Below are positions 25,561 through 38,900 of a stretch of DNA of 64,000 nucleotides, in pieces (within the stretch, counting starts at the first letter, position 1; each line of letters begins with the position of its first letter). The DNA lies in NCBI GenBank assembly GCA_019916065.1, contig CM034244.1:23924471-23988470 (forward strand), in the 5' to 3' direction. Made by a program: the position numbers and the translations under genes. The DNA comes from Vitellaria paradoxa (taxonomy: Eukaryota; Streptophyta; Magnoliopsida; Ericales; Sapotaceae). The notes under the pieces are model-generated. The model was not told the DNA's origin, did not search any database, and was given only the letters and a program-made list of their open reading frames with translations.

Positions 25561-26600
25561 AAAGCTCGAATCGGTAAAAATTTCTCTTTAGTAAATTTTT
25601 ATTTTATTTTTTATTATAATTTATTTGCATGATTAGAATAAAATAATTTTAATTATGTAAATAAAATCCTTTGTCAATGAAAGGTATCCAGATTATAATT
25701 GAAGTCTAGGCTGGGTTCGATGCTAAGGACATGATTAGCCTAGATTTAAATATCATTTAATATATATATATATATATGTGTGTGTGTATATATGAAAAGT
25801 CGCAACTTTATTAGTAAGTTAAGAGTCATTTATAAGACTGTAAGAATTCAATGTATTTATCATTTATTCTTTGATGTGATAGATATCATATTGAAAAAAT
25901 TATAAGCTAGTTAATTAACTAGAACCATGACTTAAGCTTAGTTGCAAGATAAAATAAATGAGATTGTTTTTGATTCAATAAAGTTTAAGAGAATAAATAA
26001 TCTTGTTGGACACGTAGAATGGGAAGTTGTGAAAAATTTTGAGAAATAGGTTTAGTTTACTAATCTATTATAAATGTGGAAAACTTGGTGTGCATCGGGA
26101 TAACATTCTATGTGCCGATAATATAAGTAGTTAGTATATAATATGTTGGGTGAGTAAAATGATTAGCTCAGGCTACCGGTAATTGGACATTATGACAGTC
26201 AACTTATTAAATGAGTTAGATAACTTGATGACGATAAAAAATGGGTAATAAAAAAAGTGTTATTGGAGAACGTGATAAAGTACTAGGAAATAAGGAAGTG
26301 TGTGGTAAGCTAGATGTTTTTTTTTTCCCCCTCTAGTGATAAAATGAATTACTATTAAAACTAATAAAATAGACCTTCAAATGACTAAACATAGATAAGA
26401 TTAGGATATCTCTTAGTAATGGATAATGACTGCTCGCATGATTTAGAATCATGATTTGAAATTTGGATTAGAATAAAGTGTTAAGATGTTTTCCTTGCAT
26501 AAGAAGCAAATCTTTAACATGTCTTTCCAGGGAATAACATAGCCTGTTGAAATGCTGCCAAAAATTAGATTATATTTGCATGACCATGAATCGAATGGAT
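25561..26600. other. Intergenic, no gene recognised
   Basis: AT-rich sequence downstream of the aldehyde oxidase 3' end. It includes a compound (TA)n(TG)n(TA)n microsatellite at about 25759-25796. Nothing else could be assigned. Confidence 0.6.
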
Positions 26601-26604
26601 ACCA

Positions 26605-26610
26605 TTTATT
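26605..26610 (-). promoter_or_regulatory. Possible polyadenylation signal of the aldehyde oxidase gene
   Basis: AATAAA on the minus strand, about 130 nt after the stop codon, which is a normal distance for a plant 3' UTR. Plant signals are loose and the region is AT-rich, so this is only a candidate. Confidence 0.35.
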
Positions 26611-26736
26611 TCATTCGAAAAAACAAAGTCTCCTGGTTCGATAAATAACTAACATAACCACCACATGCACACACAAACAAAAACTTCCTTCTCATCTAAT
26701 AGCTTAAAAAAAAAAATGGAGGAGCTAGAAAGGGTT

Positions 26737-26951
26737 TCAGCTAGGTAGCAAGCTTTCTAAATACCATTCCACATTGTGTAGTCCGCAGAGTTCTTTCACG
26801 ACTGGCATGGCAGCAGGGACCTCCAATTGCCACGTTGAATCGCCTCCATCTATCCTCTTCCAAGACCGCAGCTGTTTTCTGGCTTCTTTAATTGCTGCTC
26901 GTGTTGCACAGTGAACTGAAACTGCCAAAAGTAATGGTGGCTCCCCAGAAG
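26737..26951 (-). CDS. AO: Aldehyde oxidase last exon with catalytic Glu and stop codon
   Basis: The acceptor AG is at 26953-26952. The exon starts CT, completing Ala (K-A-SGEPPLLL), and ends ...WYLESLLPS followed by TGA (plus-strand tca at 26737-26739). The Glu of GEPPLLLAVSVHCATRAAIK matches the general-base glutamate of the AO/XDH family. The C terminus is the usual length for plant AOs, so the protein is complete at this end. Confidence 0.96.
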
Positions 26952-29900
26952 CTGCAATATATATATTGATTCAGTTCAATTTACTAACCAAACTAAAGCA
27001 AACTTTCTTATTTACAATGGGTATGCAGAGATTTGTTTGCATATGCACGACACACACACACACACACACACACACAGATCATATAGATGCTTTCTTGCTA
27101 TTACCACGTGTGCCTAACTTGCCTGTATGCAGCCAAAAAAACATCGAGCTACTTAAAATAAGTCTTGACATTTATCTACCCTCAAAGAAATGATATCCAA
27201 ACTTCCAACTAAATTAAAATCTTTTGAGTTTCCGAATTCATTCTACTTCAGCTCGCTTCAAATCCTATTCTGGTATCAGTACCATACATATCCAACCCAT
27301 TCGACCACCAAAAAAAAAAAAAAAAGAGGTACTAAAGATTCCCTAAAGCTCCCAAATTTTGACCATCTAATCAAAAGGTTAGAAATTAACTGAACAACCC
27401 GTGTTGTAGTTTTAACATAAGCAAACATACTAATTAAGATATATAACCTATTTGTCTCACTGTATACTCTACATGTCTAAACTGCTCTTATTCTCCTTGT
27501 GATCGGTTTATTGATCCCAGAGACGGACTCACGTTGAGCCGAAAGTAGGCGAGGACCTACGCTAAGTTTTAATTAATTAAAATAATTTAAGGACTTTAGT
27601 CAATGTGGGGTGGTGGTGCAGTTGGCTGGCTTGTTGGTCTCATAGCCCTCTGAGTTCTTCTAAAGTTCGAGTCTGTTTTACTCCACCACTTTTTTGTTTT
27701 TTTATTTTCTTCTTCCATATTTAGGTAGCGTTTGGAGTTATAAGAAAAAACATGGTTTGGAGTAAAGAAAGCCATTTGGTATTTCTTTTCAAACCGTGTT
27801 TTTTGGAGATCAACAATGTCAAAACCATTAGAACAGTTTCTCAAATCCTTTCTAACGAATTCAAAAAAATATTTCTTCTCTTTCTGAACAATGCCAAAAC
27901 CGTTAGAACGGCCTTCCAAATCCATTCTAACAGATTTTACCCCGGTAAACCTTTAGAACGGTTTATCTAAATCCATTCTAACGGATTTAAAACAATAGAG
28001 ATAAATTAGTAACAATGGTACTCGTTTGAAAGCTTTCGACACAAAGAATATAATTATGAAAAAAAAATTCGCACTCAATCAATCTCGTTACGAATTTTCT
28101 AATTTTTTAGTGAAATATTGAAATTTTTTTAAATTAGTAAAGGCGGAAAAAGTAAAAGTGTGATTGAGTATTGTAGTGAGTTATAGAAGTTGTTGGAGTT
28201 TTATGGAGTTTTATAGCACTCCAAAAGCAGCTTAATAAGTACCAAATATGGCTTCTTCCATATTTAAAAAGAAAAGAGTAACTTACTCTTGTATTTTATG
28301 TAAAAAATATTTAATATCAATGTATAGTATTTTGTATTTTATCGTATTTTATGCATTTGTTTGGAATTTAAAATTTTACTTATAGGGCCTACGCTAGCCC
28401 AAATTTCTGGATCCGCCATTGGTTGATCCTATTGTCTTGGAAGGATATTTGGATACCTATTGGATAACTTAGAATGATGATCACACAGCAAAAACTGAGA
28501 AGGATATTTGGATGATGGTTGGAGAACCTCGCTACTGGAAATTCCAATTTAGCAAAAAACCAAAACCACCTTTATCTTAGCATTGTGATGTTGTAGTGAT
28601 AGTATTAAGAATGTAATGTCGAGCATAATACAAAGTCCCATGCATTTAGGCTGACAACATCAAAGGGGATGGCACCAAAACACACATCATAAACCCCAGT
28701 GATAACCTCAACCAGATTCTTGGAAACACATCAAGCGTTGAGTTCAATGAGACAGAATTGCAATCCTATGCACAAGGTTGCAAGCTCTGTAACATTATTC
28801 AATGAAGGCGTCCCAAGGTAAAGTGTTTGGCACTCACAATATTAAAGGCTAACACTTGGTATCACACTCAATAGGATTATAACATGGTGCTTTACTTGTA
28901 GGGTAACTATTGATGAGAACTACTGTTATGGGTGTTGGAGGTGGTGTCACCTTTTGTGAAACTATGACTTCCAACACTAGAGAACTCATGATATAAGTTA
29001 TAGATCTAAAGCCAATCCAAAAGTAGGTTTTTGAAAATCCAAAAAATGATGGAAACCTCCATGTGAAAATGTGATGTTAATCACATAGAATCAGTTGTTC
29101 ATGGACAGTCTGCCATGCTACCCAGAGTCTTGGATTAATTCAAACATGTTTGAAAAAAGTGAAGGTCCGATCCAGAGACACTTTCACTTACCAGATATTA
29201 GCTTGTTCAGCTAGTCATTTGGGTGGCTTCCTCCCTCGCTTTGAATAAAGGGGAAAGGAACTAGATCAAAAGGGTGCACAAACACCAAACTGTAATACCT
29301 CATCCGATCATTTCTAACTTAAATATTTTAACAACCATGGACAATTTTAGGTAAAGCCTCAAAATATTAAACCGAAACCAAAAAGGCTGCTAAGATTGGA
29401 AGAGATATAAGAAAATCAAAGTCAGCTTTGTCCCATGAGATACAAAGAATCAAGGGCAGGCCAACAAAATTAGTGGTGTAAAGACATAAAAATATTGCAG
29501 AACAGTAGAATACAGAAGCAAAATCAGCCCGCAACGAAATCAATTTATTTTTCTCGAAAGGAGTTTCACCACCCTTGGGCATTCATTGGCTATGTGAAAT
29601 GCTTAAAACAGAGTGGAACTGCTTAAACACTGAAATTAAGATGCTTAAAGTGAGAATTAGCTAATATTCCTTCTCTGAATTTAGTGAAATGAACTGCTGA
29701 ATATACCCAAACAGATAAGAGAAAGGGAACCCAGAGTGTTTCTAATTGCCCTGAAAAGGGGGTTAATACATTGAGGCTTCATTTGTTTTACAGCATTAGA
29801 TGAGAGGATTGGACAACAAAAGAAGTAGGCCCAACTGTAACCCACGTTTGGTGTACATGAATTCTAGCATATTTGTAATCCAGTCTGGTCTACATATCCC

Positions 29901-32900
29901 CCATAATGGGGCAGCTACAATAACCAGAAAAGGGTGGCTCTGTACTCCCCCCCCCCCCCCTCTAGCATGGTTCCATCAAAGGCCAAAATTTCTTCTCCTA
30001 TCTAATCCTATGCCTTATCACATTCTAACCAAACATAATTTAAATAATATTATATGCTAATTTTATCGCATTGAATAACCTATCCTTTGTAACCCCATCC
30101 TAATAGACAAAATTAGCCTGAAACTCCTCTTCATTATGAACCAGCCCGAGGTTGCGAACTACTGAAAACTAGATACAGAAACTAAAGCTAAAAAATTGTT
30201 GATTAATTTACACAAACAGAAGTTTGTCAAATATCCATACATATGTATATATCCAGCAGAGTACCGTATGAAGATTACCAAATCGACAGCCCCGTCTCTA
30301 GGGCCCATCTATGTGTAACTGAGAGCTGTAAATATACAGGCATACAGGCTGTACATTTAAAAATCTGCTTCTAAGAATTCAGTCACTAAATAATTCCATT
30401 TCTATGATTTAGAAATCTGCTTCTAAGATTTCAGTCACTCAAAAATTCCAAGTTTTATAATTTAAGAAACAATAACAACAGTAATAATATTGTATTAAAA
30501 AATTATGGACGGGTAATTCACAGAACCAACCTTCATATTTTTGAATTTAAAAAATTAATTTGATCAAATAATTCACCATTTCAAGGTAATCAAATAAAAC
30601 TCAACAAAGTTTCATTTTTTTTAATCTTTAACAGATATCATAATACTTCTATATGAAAGAATTTAGCCAACCCATTGCAATAAGAACTACGTAAGGACAT
30701 CCTCATATAGAAAAATTAGTTTTGCTTTTTTCACAAGTGAAGGAACTTCAAGAAGATACCTTTAGAAGAGAGAACACGTTTCTGATGATGCCCACTGTTT
30801 AATATCTCGACGTTGAACTGTTTGGGTATGGTGTCAATAGTTGGGATCTTGTATGTCCACGTGCCATCCGCAACAACCAATCCATCTGAATTTGTGGCAT
30901 ATTCTTCGAACATAAAAAATCCAATTCCTTGTACAAATGCTCCTTCAATCTGTTAAAAGCAAGTAAATAAAAATATTAAACTTTCCACGTGTTTGGAAGT
31001 AAAATTGACTTTACATATATTTTAAACACATGCACATATATGTATGCAGGTAGCTACAAGAGAATGACGGGTTCTCTTTTTAAGAAGTTTGTGTATGGAG
31101 TGATTCATGCATGCAGTTGAAAATTTTATGCACGTATTCATCCAAAACATTGTCTAGAATTAATACTTGGATAGATACATGCTAATATGAAACTGTATAT
31201 TGAAGGTTATTTTGTAGTGAAGTGGAACAAGATTTTTTTAAGTGTGTATTTATCTCCACTTCTCTCAAAAGTTTTGAGTATGTGAAAGACCCCAAAGATT
31301 GTTGTTGTTGTTGTTACTATTAATATTATTATCACCATTAATGGATTTTAAATACAAAAAAAAAAAAAAGAAAGGTTAATTGTAATTATATTTTGTATAG
31401 GGGTATTTTCATAAGCAAGGAGAATAGACAAAACCCCTACTTTTTAATATATATTCGAGAGCCATCATAACTTTTGTTAATTGGAGAGCAGCTCTAAGAG
31501 GAGAAGGAATTTACGCTAATTTTGTTGGAAAGGAATTGCATAAAAAGTAATCACAAACCTACTTTTCATGTTTCCTTGCAAAAATTAACAAACAAGTATT
31601 TTGATGCCAAGTTTTTTAAATCTACCAAATCGATATGCATACAAGTCTAGGGATTTAAAAAAAACATAAAAAATAAAAAAATAAATCTATTCTGCCAAAG
31701 AACAAGAATAGTTAGTGTGATGACCTGTACTTTTGTTATGATTATTTTATTTATAATACGATTAATGACGATTTAGTATGATGATTGATGTAATTTATTT
31801 GATGCACATAGTGTCTTGGTTGCTCGGTATTGACTGGCATTGACTCAAGGGCATTTTAGGCATTTGGCATTAGGGCAATCGGACCTCGCTCGGATGATTT
31901 GCCATGCGGACAGCTGTCCAAACGACAGTCACTTTCTTTCTCGGGGTAGGTTTCCTGCAACTTGTTTGTTGCCACCCACCTATGCCCGACCACCCCTAGG
32001 ACCACCATCCACCACCACCCTAACCTCCCTACCCATTTCCCTAGCTTGTATAGCTGTTATGTACTGGTGGGTCAGTGCATATATATATATATATATATAT
32101 GTATGTATATGAATGGTTGGTTATTCGAATTCAGTTTCTCCTCCTCTTTTTCTTCTGGTTCTTTTCCTCTCTTTCTGATTTCCAATGATTTGAGGGAGGG
32201 GTAGAGAATAAGTGATTGTGACGTCGACGTGACTACCATGATCGGCATTCCTATTTCAAATATTCCCGGCAAGAATGCAATACGAATCAGATATGCTAAT
32301 TTAGGAATTGAGGATTTTTTAGGAAGATAATTTTATTTACTTTCTTTAGATAATTTTATTTAATTTCCTTATTTAGAGAGATTTTATTTTATTTCAGCCC
32401 TAACTTATATAGAAGTCAGGAATTGTAAGACATTGACAATTTTCATTATTGATTGAATAAAAAAATTTTATGAGATTTTATTTTCTCTAAAATATTATGA
32501 GATTTTATTTTCTCTAACTTTCTCCTAAAAGATTAAGGTTTTACACGCTTCTGGTTGCATCAAGTGGTATTAGAACAAGGTTTTCCCTAATATGATGATG
32601 TAAGACAATACTGGTGGTTACGCAAGCATTGGCGAATTATAGCAGATGCGCAACAAGGTGGCAGCGATGTCTGCTCGTCTCAAAGACCTAATGGAGATGC
32701 TAAGAGGTGATGGGAGGCATATCGAAGATGTTCCTTGTGGCCGAACCCAAAATCTTGCAGCCGGTGCTATTATTGGTTTTCGTCGTCAACCTTTCAACAA
32801 AGGAGATGAGTCATCAACAGATGAGGAGGTTGAAAATTTCGAGTTTTGCTAACGCAAGCGTAGGAAGTAGGCAACAAAGGAACTACAACCATCAATCTAA

Positions 32901-35900
32901 TTTTCGCTTGAAGGCTGATATCCTTTATTTTGATGGATTTATAAATATCCAGGGCTTCCTAGATTGGGTTACTGAAGTTGAAAGGTATTTTGAATTTGCA
33001 TCTATTCCTGAAGATAAAAAAAGTGAAATATGTTACGACTCAACTTCAGAGAGGTGCTTCGGCATGGTGGGATTGTTTGTAAGAGAATCGCAAGCGTGAA
33101 AGGAGAGATAAAATTAGATCGTGTAGTAAGATAAAAAAAATGTTGAAAAACCAATTCTTACCTCCTAATTATGAGCAGTATTTGTTCTAACAATACCAAC
33201 ACTCTTCACGAAATGATAGGACTGTGGGCAAATGTACCGTTGAATTCGATAGACTAGCAGAACAAATCGATTTGATAGAGTCTAAAACAGCTTGGCGGCA
33301 AGAAATCGAAGAGACTGAGATAGAAGAGATAATTGTAGAGTGTTCAACAAATTGTGATAAGTTTAAAGAAGATATTAAGATAAAGGAGGATTTTATTTTT
33401 GAGAATAATATTTTTGAAGACAGTTTTAATTTAGATCAATTGTTTTGGAAGAAAACAAAATTATAATTGGTCTTCAAGAGGTGGCGATTAAAAATTTCAA
33501 AAATATTGATCCTTTTGGTGACGACCACTACAACTTGAAGTTATTATTTGATGGTGAAGAAGTTAATGAATTCATCAATCTTCAAATAGTAAGAGCCAAA
33601 GATGGAATTAGGTTGAAATTTATTAATTTTACTAGGATGGATAAATATTACGTTGACAAAGTATGGGTTAATAAGATTGAATTTTTCAACCCTGAAGAAT
33701 TGCTCGAAGAATTGTTCGCTAAAAACAAAATTAGATCACTATTATGTGTGAAGATGAAGATTATTCCTATGTTGGAATTATACATACTTTTGTTAGCAAC
33801 GGAAATTGTATTGAAGATGCTTGCTTGTGATGGTTCTCCATTTTTTTCTTACTTTAGATAACTCTAGGTTATGTTTTTACGTCGAGGAGAATGACGTGGA
33901 TGTGACTACCATGATAGGCATTCCTATTTCAAATATTCCTAGCAAGAATGCAATACGAATTTGATATGCTAATTTAGGAATTGAGGATTTTTTAGGAAGA
34001 TTATTTTATTTACTTTCTTTAGATAATTTTATTTAGTTTCCTTAGGTAGATTTTATTTTATTTTATTTTATTTCAGCCCTAGCTTATATGACGTTGACGT
34101 GACTACCATGATCGGCATTCCTATTTCAAATATTCCCGGTAAGAATGCAATATGAATCAGATATGCTAATTTAGGAATTGAGGATTTTTTAGGAAGATAA
34201 TTTTATTTAGTTTCCTTAGTTAGAGAGATTTTATTTTATTTTATTTTATTTCAGCCCTAACTTATATAAAAGTCAGGAATTGTAAGACATTGGCAATTTT
34301 CATTATTGATTGAATAAAAAAATTTTATGAGATTTTATTTTCTCTAACTTCCACCTGAAAGATTAGGGTTTTACACGCTTCCGGTTGCGTCATTATAGAA
34401 AGGTTAGGAATTGTAAGACATTAGCAGTTTTCATTATTGATTGAATAAAAAAATTTTATGAGATTTTATTTTCTTTAACTTTCGCCTGAAAGATTAGAGT
34501 TTTACATGCTTCTAGTTGTGTCACATTGTTCATAAACTACAAAATCAGAGAGTGAGAATTTGATTTTTGTAGTGGGTGTTTGGTGTGGTTCTTCCTCCTT
34601 CCATCTCTTCAATTTTCCATCAACCAAGCAAATCCGAGGCAGGAAATGTTTGTGATAATTCATAGTACTTATTCGTGTATATCTGAGTGTGATTGAGTGA
34701 TTAATTGATTGTTATATAACGTGAATTGCTGATTTGATGATTTCTTATTATTATTTGGTTCATGAGGAAAATGACATATAAGAAATTGAAACCTGGAACT
34801 GGATATGTGAAATTGGTGTCATAGAAATTCATTTAACATATTTAAAGTGGAACCGAACTGGCTTGTGTGACCAATTTCAATAGAAGAGGATTTAATTTAA
34901 GATTGTAGGTTGAAAATCAGAATAGAGTTTGGATTTTGGATTACTGGACATCAGCCATACGCATGGCCTTGCAAACGGTTCGATATCCAGACAGTTGTCG
35001 GACGCTGCTCTGATGTCCCCATACGAATGGTCATCCAGATGGCCTACTGGCTGAACCATACAGATGCCTGCATGCGCGACAGAACTTTTTTTCCTATTTT
35101 TTTCTACATTCATCTTCTTTTAATAGTACTTTTGAATAATAAAACCCAACTGATTTTAAAAGATAAAGAACAGTGAGCTGCTTGAGTAGTAACTTAGATA
35201 TTATTTTGGAAAAATAAAACTATCCTGAAAATTGATATAATAAAGATAAGTCAATAAGAACTAAAAAGGTCAAAATAATTTGTTGAGATGAAAGATAGCA
35301 TTATTAAAACAGATGTAACAAGTTGATTTAGCCAGTGTGGCAGATATGTTGTTGTGGTCTGTGTGATCTATGAAATAAATTGACGAATTTACAATAATGA
35401 ATTTGAGACGTATATGGATTATTCCTGCCAGTAGCTGCCACAGCCAATCTCTTGTGCTTGAATTCCTCCTCTCCTACCCTCCTACTCTCCTAACAAATTA
35501 CTCCTCCCCTACTCTCTTCTACTTGAATGATTGAAATAACCTCATTCAGAGAGGGAACTTTATCTTCACCGAGTATTTAAATTCTAACTTGATTGAATTC
35601 AATGTTGAGTTCGGCAAGAAAGTCACAGACTCGGTCTTTCTCAAAGTAGTTACTCAAGATCACTGCATTATTAGGACACTGCATCTCAATACATCGGTAA
35701 TGGTCAAGTTTGAAATTCTATTACAAGCTATATATCCCAAGCAATCAACAAAATAAAATAATTGCAAGAAATACGAAGGCACAGCTATAATGAGAAAAAT
35801 CCTATCGAAGAAAAAACCTCAAAAACTTTTACTACACCACATATTGGTTACAAAACCTCAACCTCGCAATAGACTTGACTTCTTAACTTTACATGATTGA

Positions 35901-38900
35901 ACTTTTGCTCGAATCCTCAATTCAAGTGAAAGCTTTTAGACTCCTCGAAGGCACGAACACCGAATCCTTAGCAACTTGCTAAATCCTCAGATCTCAGAGA
36001 TTCAAACTCCTTCAAATCACGCACACTCAATGATTTTGACTAAGTCGTTGAGAGAAAACTTTGCAATTGCTGTTTATTGATCTTTGAATTTGTTTCTCCC
36101 CTCCTAGGAAACCCTAGGTGTATCTCAGAATATATAAGAAATAAAATCCTGACACATGGGGTTTCCAAAATGCAGCCTAAAAAGCAAAAGCTACGAACTT
36201 CATGGGATAAGTCATCCCACGGCCATCCCGCGACTCAGAGCAGGTTTCTTGCACGACCAAAATCCAAAAACCTGCTCTCAATATTATCCAGCAAGTATTC
36301 TGCGAGCTTCCCGCGAAGTGGCTAAACAAGCTTGTTCCATGTTTGCGGGTTTCTAGGCTTATTCTGAGGTTTTTACAACTTATCTCAACTCGAAACTCTA
36401 ATGTCTTAGCCTACACACTTAAGTCTACAAGTTACAAAACTCTATTTTGACTATAGATTTGCCAATTTTATAATTTTGTCCCTAATAAAGTTCTTGCCAC
36501 ATTACCTACCAAAAAAAAAAGTTCTTGCCACAAGTTTTTTAGCATGTTAGCCTATTCTGTAACAATTTTGCTTCCTTATTTTGCAACTCCAATCTTGATT
36601 TTGATCTCATACACCTAAGCTACAACTCTGACCTTTGAATACGTTTGTTGGACAACCTCCCAAATATCTTTTGCAGTTACCGAGAACATGCATGTATCAC
36701 TAATCTCAAGAGTCATTGAATTCCACATCCACGCCATAATCATTAAATCTTTCTCGTCCCAAGCATCAAATTTTGGATTGCTCAACTTTAGCCTTGTTCT
36801 CATAAGATGGCTTATCTTGCCTTTTCCTTTTAGAAGAGTTCAAATAAGTTGAGACCACTTCAAGTAATTTTTCCCGTTCAACCGATATATAGCTTGAATC
36901 TATTGTAGTTCTCCAATCTGTACAAAAGACTGCATAATAATATTTTGTCCCTGACATATTGAGAGAATAACAGACTGGCTAGTGAAAATGGGAGTGGTCG
37001 AAGATTGGGACAACTTCAACTGTCAACAATGATCGACAACAATGGAAGAGACGACACCTACTGCGGTCAACGACGAAGAGGGATGCAATACCCACGATGA
37101 TCGACCAAGAAAGAGGCAACACCCACAATCGACAATGATGGTAGAAGCAATTGACGACAATAGGTTTCTAGACAACGATGGCAGCGTTAGTCAACTTCAA
37201 TCGCTAGGGTTTCTGAACCTTCTACAGCAATGGTTAACTACAATCACTTTCTTGACTATCGACAGCTATGTTCTAACGCAATGCTTCTAGATGTTCTAAA
37301 CCGAAAAATGATTAAGGCAAAATAAAAAAATTATGCCTAGCAATGAAAGCCAAACAAGCACAAGCAAGTAGAAAATTTTCCCAAAGTGCCTAAAGCTCTG
37401 ATATCATAGGGAAAACCAGAGATAAAAACTAAGAAGGAAATTGAAAGAATATATTTCCTGTGTATTCTATTAATCATCATAGGACTGCTTAAATACACTT
37501 AACCCTAGCCACAACATTTAAAAACCATCTCTTGATACAAGCAAAAAATTCTAATCAAATCCTTATTAAATACCTTAATTCTCGGGGTACAACTGTTACA
37601 ATATTTCCTCGATCCTTTCCTACAATATAGATGAATTTTTTGATCCAGAAGAACCACCACAAGTGAAATTTATGCAGAATAAAAAAAAATGAAGGAAAAT
37701 ATACCTCTCAATGATGAAATTATTTTTGCAAACTAAAGATTTGAATGCAAGGTTAAATATTAGGGGGGCAATTGGAATGTAAGCTCGATTTTTACATATT
37801 CTAGACTATTTTAAATGCATGCACATGTACATGTATGCAGGTGGATACATGAAATTGTATAGCCGCCTTTTGAGAAGATCATTATGTGGTCGAAAAAGTC
37901 ATGCAAGCATGTGGATATTTATGTATTCATCCAAAAGGTTGCCTAGGCCCAAGGGATGAATTTACTTGGGTAAATACATACTGCTAGGAAATTATATACA
38001 CCTTATACAATTTATTTTGCAGTGAAGTGGAATAGGAATTTAAGTGTGTATTATCTCAGTTGAAGAATAAACTTAGAAAATCAGAGAGCTTAATCAGCCC
38101 TCCCTCTCTTCCATTATATTTATAATCACGGATTACAGCCAAAAATGGAAAACACAATCAATTTAAAAGGAAAATTACAATCAGCAATTACTCCTAATCA
38201 ATTATGTTCTAATCATACTCAATCAATCATAATATGTTCTAAAATATTCTAACACTCCCCCTCAAGCTAGAGTATGAAGATCAAACATGCCTAGCTTAAA
38301 ATAGAATTGTTGGAACAGAGAGCGAGACAAAGGCTTAATGAGTATGTCATCTAACTGAGAATTTGAACGTACAAACGGGGTAATGAGATCCTTCTTAAGT
38401 AGGAGATCGCGAATAAAATGACAATGCACCTCCATATGCTCTGTTCGTTCATGGAACACTGGATTATTGGCAATAAAAACAGTAGCTTGATTATCACAAT
38501 ACATCGACATTGGAGCTAAAATTTTAATGCCAAAATCCTGTAGTAGGGAACAAACCCAAAGCATCTTTGCAGCAGTATGAGTCATGGCACGAAATTCAGC
38601 TTCAACACTAGAACAAGCAACTACTATCTGTTTCTTACTACGTCAAGTCACAAGATTATCACCAACAAAGGTACAATACGCAAAAGTAGATCTCCTATCA
38701 GACCGATTACCAACCCAGTCTGCATCATTGTACCCTCCTACATCCAATGTGGTGGAAGATCGATAGAGTAATCCCTAGCCTGGAGAACTCTTCATATATC
38801 TCAAAATTCGACATATAGTATCAAAATGTGGCTGACGAGGAATATGCATAAACTGACTAACCACACCAACAGCATATATAATATCTAGTCATGTCACAGT

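Larger units (their letters stand above)
27518..28421. mobile_element. Non-autonomous hAT-like DNA transposon, 904 bp
   Basis: The ends are CAGAGACGGAC and, reversed, CAATGGCGGAT: an imperfect inverted repeat of the CAGNGGCGGA type common in plant hAT-like elements. Flanking 8-mers ATTGATCC (27510-27517) and GTTGATCC (28422-28429) match at 7 of 8 bases, as expected for a hAT target duplication. No transposase frame. It lies in the last aldehyde oxidase intron and contains two further inserts. Confidence 0.75.
32219..34523 (+). mobile_element. Small gag-only LTR retrotransposon (TR-GAG type)
   Basis: The left LTR (32219-32562) and right LTR (33892-34523, with a nested insert) both run TGACG...TCA. 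After the left LTR comes TGGTATTAGAAC (32565-32576), a tRNA-Met-type primer-binding site. Before the right LTR lies the purine tract GAGGAGAA. Flanking 5-mers are GATTG and CATTG (4/5). The 1.33-kb interior encodes only a decayed gypsy gag and an unidentified acidic part, with no protease, RT or integrase. This fits the non-autonomous TR-GAG class. It lies in the largest aldehyde oxidase intron, antisense to the gene. Confidence 0.85.
31717..35430 (+). mobile_element. LTR-like dispersed repeat, copy 2, split by a gag-only element
   Basis: The outer parts 31717-32218 and 34529-35430 form one repeat once 32219-34528 is removed. They match copies at 2000-3640 and 51905-53515 (CATACGCATGGCC and CCAGATGGCC boxes, GACCAATTTCAA). 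It begins TGTGATGACCTGTAC and has an (AT)n/TATA-like stretch at 32078-32105 that could be its own promoter. Ends are not fixed. Confidence 0.45.

Noticed and set aside
27607..27688. Functional tRNA-Met gene
   Set aside because: The T stem does not pair, many acceptor pairs are wobble pairs, and the sequence is embedded in a transposon.
31840..32272. Overlapping open frames on both strands around the (AT)n run
   Set aside because: They read through a microsatellite and LTR-like sequence, and the products are low-complexity (YIYIYI-like).
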